Positions 6,197 to 8,727 of a stretch of 8,727 nucleotides of DNA are shown in pieces; position 1 is the stretch's first letter, and the number at the start of each line of letters is the position of its first letter. The position numbers were made by a program, and so were the translations under genes. The notes under the pieces are model-generated. The model saw only the letters and a list, made by a program, of their open reading frames with translations. It searched no databases and was not told where the DNA came from. The stretch lies in contig CAZTRE010000045.1 in NCBI GenBank assembly GCA_964616405.1, forward strand, positions 1 through 8,727, in the 5' to 3' direction. The stretch comes from JAEDES01 sp964616405. Lineage in GTDB: Bacteria > Bacillota_I > Bacilli_A > RF39 > UBA660.

Positions 6197-7072
6197 TTAA
6201 AACAAATCTTCTATTTTACAAATTATTTTGTAGTCGGAATTTTCAACTAGCTTAGTAGAACAATACGGATCTGACCATTCTCTTATATATGGAAGTAATA
6301 ACCTCAAAAATAATCTCGTATTGTATGAAATGGTTTTTATGTTTTCGATGTCTATGTTTCTTGTTTCACAATTATTGGCCAAATAATAAACCAAATAGTA
6401 ATTACCATCCTTTTCTAGCTTTATATCATATGGGAAAATTCTGCAATCAATAGGTCTTATATCGTAAATGCTACATTTACAATCCTTGTAAAAGACACAT
6501 GAATTGTTATCTTTTTGTCTTTTCATTTGATATAATTTTTTTAAGGCATAATCATTGTGCATCGTAGCAAAATCTATGGGTTCAGCAAAATCACTGATCG
6601 TTTTATTTGAGACTTTAGCAATCTCTTCTGCCTCTTTTGGAAGTATCATTGGAGAGTCAATACAAGGATTACTACAGCAATTTACTTTAGCGTGAATACA
6701 CTTGTGACATAAATCAAATGTTCCTAAATTATTTTCTGTATTTCTAAATAAAGCATATGGACTTTGAATGACATCGTCATTATTTACATCAGATGAAATA
6801 TAGGTGGTTACACCATATAGAAAATTTTCATTTATTATTTTAAGACTAATGGTACCGCTTTCTAAATCACTATTATCTATATATTCATAAGTTCCATTTA
6901 TAACATTTTTATTAATTATTCCATTAAACTTATAATTACACATTTCACCATCAAAATTTAATTTAATAGTAGCTGCTATTTTATTTTTGTTTTGTTCAAA
7001 GAAAACTTCCTCATTATATATTCTATTATTTTGAATAAAAGATGATGTCCATTTCCCAGATAAATCTAACAT
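6197..7072 (-). CDS. YkgJ-type cysteine-cluster protein with an extra N-terminal beta domain, 291 residues
   Basis: Residues 120-240 match the YkgJ (UPF0153, CxxCxxCC) family, thought to bind zinc or an iron-sulfur cluster. The cysteines are C122, C125, C132, C133, C137, then C192, C198, C200 and C210 within RPIDCRIFPYD, and C235. Residues 1-110 form a separate beta-rich domain: LSGKWTSSF at 4-12, GIINKNVINGTYEY at 51-64, GTISLKII at 73-80 and SPYALFR at 104-110. The spaced Gly-Trp and Gly-Thr-Tyr pattern suggests a calycin- or lipocalin-like ligand-binding barrel, an inference without alignment. The last 50 residues are helical and add C271 and C285. There is no signal peptide, so it is cytoplasmic. 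GAGG lies six bases before ATG 7072. YkgJ proteins are usually about 100-150 residues without this N-terminal part as I know them. The gene stands alone between inverted repeats; its reaction is unknown. Confidence 0.85.
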   Translation of the reverse strand: MLDLSGKWTSSFIQNNRIYNEEVFFEQNKNKIAATIKLNFDGEMCNYKFNGIINKNVINGTYEYIDNSDLESGTISLKIINENFLYGVTTYISSDVNNDDVIQSPYALFRNTENNLGTFDLCHKCIHAKVNCCSNPCIDSPMILPKEAEEIAKVSNKTISDFAEPIDFATMHNDYALKKLYQMKRQKDNNSCVFYKDCKCSIYDIRPIDCRIFPYDIKLEKDGNYYLVYYLANNCETRNIDIENIKTISYNTRLFLRLLLPYIREWSDPYCSTKLVENSDYKIICKIEDLF

Positions 7073-7086
7073 ACTATACCTCGTTT

Positions 7087-7126
7087 TATATATTCTTATT
7101 TTTTTGATTTAGTTTTTAATTGCTTG
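7087..7126 (-). repeat. Right arm of the inverted repeat flanking the YkgJ-type gene
   Basis: On the minus strand CAAGCAATTAA (7126-7116) and AATAAGAATATATA (7100-7087) are exact matches to the two blocks at 6080-6102 on the plus strand. Here they are separated by 15 extra bases. This arm lies in the predicted leader of the YkgJ-type gene, 15 bases before its start codon. Confidence 0.5.
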
Positions 7127-7176
7127 GTTACTTTTATTTTTAACCTTCTCGCTTGTAATAGAGTGATTAGCTTATC

Positions 7177-7185
7177 ATTATACCA
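7177..7185 (-). promoter_or_regulatory. Candidate promoter of the YkgJ-type gene
   Basis: TGG-TATAAT (7185-7177) is a perfect extended -10 element, but no convincing -35 lies at 16-18 bases. It would give a leader of about 100 bases that contains the right repeat arm. It begins just after the stop codon of the gene remnant at 7189. Confidence 0.45.
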
Positions 7186-7188
7186 ATA

Positions 7189-7473
7189 CTACTCTTTTAA
7201 TCCATCTAATGCCTGATAATCTACAACATCATCTGTATGGTATGACGTAACTATATCCATAAGATTAATTATAGACGAGGTAAATTTTTGAAAAATTGGA
7301 TCTGGATCTTTAGTGTTTTTATATACTTGGTGTAACATATCTGATGACTGAAAAAGTGTTCCAACTACAATTCCAGCTTCAGATCCATTTTGGTATTCTG
7401 GTATTTTTTTATAATCAGTTATTTTATTATGAGATACGTTTTTTAATGCCTTATCCGTTGGATTATAATAACA
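7189..7473 (-). pseudogene. Remnant of a protein-coding gene, 94 codons, start lost
   Basis: One minus-strand frame stays open from 7473 to a TAG at 7191-7189. It reads like real protein: CYYNPTDKALKNV, then IPEYQNGSEAGIVVGTLFQ, then SIINLMDIVTSYHTDDVVDY, ending LDGLKE. Composition is balanced, with alternating helical hydrophobics and ordinary codon use, unlike translated spacer DNA. It has no usable start: the codon before 7473 is TAG, no ATG, GTG or TTG occurs in the first 40 codons, and no ribosome site precedes the internal Met. The DNA upstream (7474-7560) is too AT-rich and stop-filled to hold the missing part. It is most simply the C-terminal end of a decayed or truncated gene. A frameshifted intact gene is less likely. 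I do not recognise the family. Confidence 0.55.
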
Positions 7474-7692
7474 CTAAATAAGCAGTTTCTCACTTATACA
7501 AATTTTTTTGCGAAACTAAATCTTATAAAAAAGAATTAATTAAATTTATTATAACACAATTTTAACTATATTTTACTAAAAAAGATGTTTTCTTTTTCTT
7601 TATATTTTATTAACTTAATATTCTTATTCATCCTTAGTATAAAAATGAATAAGAATTAAAGAAAAATGCAATTAAAATACACTTTACAATAT
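7474..7692 (-). other. Gene-free AT-rich spacer with a 12-bp inverted repeat
   Basis: I find no gene in this stretch. ATTCTTATTCAT (7620-7631) and its perfect complement (7645-7656) form a 12-bp hairpin with a 13-base loop and no U tail on either strand, so it does not look like a terminator. TGT-TATAAT at 7556-7548 is a possible extended -10 element reading toward the gene remnant, and could be the orphan promoter of the decayed gene. The rest is simple AT-rich sequence. Confidence 0.5.
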
Positions 7693-7722
7693 GCAAAAAA
7701 GAGACTTTAATAAGCCTCTTAA
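7693..7722 (-). terminator. Intrinsic terminator of the SipW-signal protein gene
   Basis: AAGAG (7699-7703) pairs with CTCTT (7716-7720); after an A-C mismatch CTT pairs with AAG around the loop TAAT. A run of six U follows on the minus strand. The stop codon (7721-7719) lies in the stem. Confidence 0.7.
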
Positions 7723-8405
7723 TTTGTTTTTTGGGTAAATGTTGCTTTATACGGTGCTTTATAAATAGCATTTAAAACACCACTATTAGTTGTAAATCCC
7801 TCGGGGACAGCTAGGTAAACGACATAGTATAAACTATTACCTGGTTTTAAAATTAAACCCTCTATACCTTCTACCATAAATTCTTGCATAATATCTTGCG
7901 GTGCATTTTCATCTGGAAGATATACCGTACCTTTTCCCACTTGAACGGCATACGCTGCAGCATCCCCTGAACCGCCTTCGTAACAAGTTCCATCCTTTTC
8001 TGGATCAGCGCTTTTATTTTCCGAATAACAAAATTTATATTTTGGATTTAATTCTATTTGGGTTGGGGCAATGGCATCAATCGATCCGGTATTAGTCATT
8101 TTTATAGTATACAATCTACCAGCACCAGGATATTCAAGTTCTGTGCTAATTGTAATAGTATCGTTAGTATCATTTACTTGACAACTCTCATTTTTATAGC
8201 CTTTCTCAACTATTCCTATTGTTGAAAAATATGACTCAGTACCTTCTACTGGTCCCGCAATACATGTCGGGGTAATATTAAAATCACCTTGAGCTGTTGC
8301 AGTTCCACTGATTACTATATTTTGGCTAAATAATGCATAGCCGACTGATAAGACTAATAATAAAGCTATACAACCTATTAATATTTTATTTCTTTTATTA
8401 TTCAT
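7719..8405 (-). CDS. Secreted protein with SipW-class signal peptide (TasA/camelysin-like export signal), 228 residues
   Basis: The start ATG 8405 has a perfect GGAGG nine bases upstream. Residues 1-8 are basic, 9-25 form the hydrophobic core (ILIGCIALLLVLSVGYA), and FSQNIVISGTATA follows. This matches the signal class processed by the SipW signal peptidase, as in TasA and CalY/camelysin: a hydrophobic core, then Tyr-Ala-x-Phe-Ser and a Ser-Gly-Thr stretch. The mature part has four cysteines (C48, C75, C126, C141), enough for two disulfides. It is beta-rich with few Lys/Arg clusters, and a Gly-rich loop sits near 144-148 (EGGSGDA). NTGSIDAIAPTQIELNP at 105-121 resembles the start of a TasA-like beta sandwich. 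TasA relatives form extracellular fibres, but this protein's mature sequence cannot be assigned to that family by eye. No SipW peptidase gene is in the window. It is a single gene with its own promoter and terminator. Confidence 0.88.
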   Translation of the reverse strand: MNNKRNKILIGCIALLLVLSVGYALFSQNIVISGTATAQGDFNITPTCIAGPVEGTESYFSTIGIVEKGYKNESCQVNDTNDTITISTELEYPGAGRLYTIKMTNTGSIDAIAPTQIELNPKYKFCYSENKSADPEKDGTCYEGGSGDAAAYAVQVGKGTVYLPDENAPQDIMQEFMVEGIEGLILKPGNSLYYVVYLAVPEGFTTNSGVLNAIYKAPYKATFTQKTN

Positions 8406-8420
8406 TTTACTTTACCTCCA

Positions 8421-8435
8421 ATTCTATTTTAGAAT
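8421..8435. promoter_or_regulatory. Palindrome over the predicted -10 region of the secreted-protein gene
   Basis: ATTCTA-TTT-TAGAAT is a perfect 6-bp inverted repeat with a 3-base centre, placed between the -10 box and the ribosome site. That is where a dimeric repressor would block transcription. It could also be chance in AT-rich DNA. Confidence 0.35.
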
Positions 8436-8456
8436 AGCACCCCCCCCTCACGTCAA
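8431..8456 (-). promoter_or_regulatory. Promoter with a G8 tract in its spacer, upstream of the secreted-protein gene
   Basis: On the minus strand TTGACG (8456-8451) and TGC-TATTCT (8439-8431) look like a -35 box and an extended -10 box, but the spacer is only 14 bases and contains eight G in a row (8447-8440). Three more G would bring it to the optimal 17. TATTCT would start transcription near 8424, leaving room for the GGAGG site. The alternative -10, TAAAAT (8431-8426, 19-base spacer), would start inside the ribosome site and fits less well. Confidence 0.5.
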
Positions 8457-8512
8457 GTGGCGGGCGGAGAATTTGTTGACTCTTTACACTGCATTGGTGG
8501 TAAGGGCGTAAG
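8436..8512. other. GC-rich island upstream of the secreted-protein gene
   Basis: These 77 bases are about 56% GC (43 of 77 by hand count) in a window near 30%. They contain the C8 tract, GGCGGGCGG (8459-8467) and GGTGGTAAGGGCG. The minus strand can be read from an ATG at 8494 as a 13-codon peptide (MQCKESTNSPPAT) with no ribosome site; I do not call it a gene. The island could be a short inserted or interspersed repeat, or a conserved leader. Confidence 0.4.
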
Positions 8513-8543
8513 TTATTGACTTAACATCTCATTTTTTTCATAT

Positions 8544-8553
8544 GTGACGTCAC
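8544..8553. promoter_or_regulatory. GTGACGTCAC palindrome, possible operator
   Basis: This is a 10-bp perfect palindrome in AT-rich DNA between the right-edge terminator and the secreted-protein promoter. Its ACGTCA half also occurs at 8450-8455, overlapping the predicted -35 box. The two sites may bind the same regulator; this is inference from the shared hexamer. Confidence 0.3.
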
Positions 8554-8584
8554 CTGTAGATTTAATGCAAATTTTTTACATAAC

Positions 8585-8630
8585 AAAAAAGACTAAGATA
8601 TATGATTATTTAACCATTTTAGTCTTTTTT
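8585..8630 (-). terminator. Strong hairpin terminator for a transcript entering from the right edge
   Basis: AAAAAAGACTAA (8585-8596) and TTAGTCTTTTTT (8619-8630) form a 12-bp perfect stem that ends in U runs in both directions. No plus-strand gene is present, so it most likely ends a minus-strand gene beyond or at the right edge, and may work both ways. Confidence 0.75.
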
Positions 8631-8644
8631 CTTAATCAAATAAA

Positions 8645-8727
8645 TTATTTATCCATTTTTTCTTTAATAGCAGCTTGTGCCACTGTCTAATTTGGGAGGT
8701 CATCTATATAACATCTTATCTAACATC
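8645..8727 (-). pseudogene. Possible frame-broken C-terminal end of a gene at the right edge
   Basis: Every minus-strand frame has a stop here. Read in order across frames the sequence looks protein-like: MLDKMLYR (frame ending TGA at 8702-8700), then IDDLPN ending at TAG 8689-8687, then TVAQAAIKEKMDK ending at TAA 8647-8645. This would fit the end of a gene hit by a frameshift and a stop. An intact gene ending at the TGA, about 70 bases before the terminator, is equally possible. The evidence is short. Confidence 0.25.

Noticed and set aside
7901..8095. Plus-strand open frame of 64 codons
   Set aside because: It is antisense to the secreted-protein gene, with no ribosome site or promoter and odd His/Leu/Phe-rich composition. 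The opposite strand has a signal peptide and a perfect ribosome site.
128..8647. Absence of TGA among the clear stop codons as a sign of TGA reassignment
   Set aside because: The sample is only about nine stops, Trp codons checked are TGG, and complete proteins end at TAA or TAG with terminators right behind. The standard bacterial code explains everything.
8645..8727. A 23-codon open frame starting ATG 8703 and ending in NLLFD-like residues
   Set aside because: It has no ribosome site, has an in-frame stop just before, and overlaps the more protein-like broken frame on the same strand.

Overview
The window is AT-rich, roughly 30% GC by eye. Every gene I can support lies on the minus strand, so the biological reading order runs from high to low coordinates. 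TTGACA/TATAAT promoters, strong GGAGG-type ribosome sites and U-tailed hairpin terminators point to a low-GC Gram-positive bacterium. A SipW-type signal peptide, a stand-alone Smr domain and single-pass surface proteins rich in Tyr, Thr and Ser fit an uncultured Bacilli or Mollicutes-related gut lineage. That placement is an inference. All Trp codons I checked are TGG and the stops are TAA or TAG, so nothing calls for a variant genetic code.

Layout from right to left. At the right edge (8645-8727) is what looks like a frame-broken gene end, followed by a strong terminator. Next is a GC-rich leader with a G8 tract (8440-8447) inside the promoter spacer, driving a secreted 228-residue protein with a SipW-class signal peptide (7719-8405). 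A 646-base interval follows. It holds a headless 94-codon gene remnant (7189-7473) and a 12-bp inverted repeat. Next is a 291-residue protein joining a beta-rich N-terminal domain to a YkgJ-type cysteine cluster (6197-7072). It is flanked by matching inverted sequence blocks at 6080-6102 and 7087-7126.

A PfkB-family sugar kinase (5066-5989) and an 87-residue Smr protein (4813-5076) form a translationally overlapping pair with their own promoter and terminator. A second operon, 4610 to 728, starts from a near-consensus promoter. It encodes two single-pass membrane proteins of 459 and 827 residues with large predicted outside domains and no family I recognise. A 139-residue protein of unknown function (128-547) has its own consensus promoter. 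The window ends inside a tRNA gene with a CAU anticodon, most like tRNA-Ile2.

The genes do not form one pathway. The strongest candidates for something new are the two-gene surface operon, the possibly phase-variable promoter of the secreted protein, and the YkgJ fusion gene bracketed by inverted repeats.
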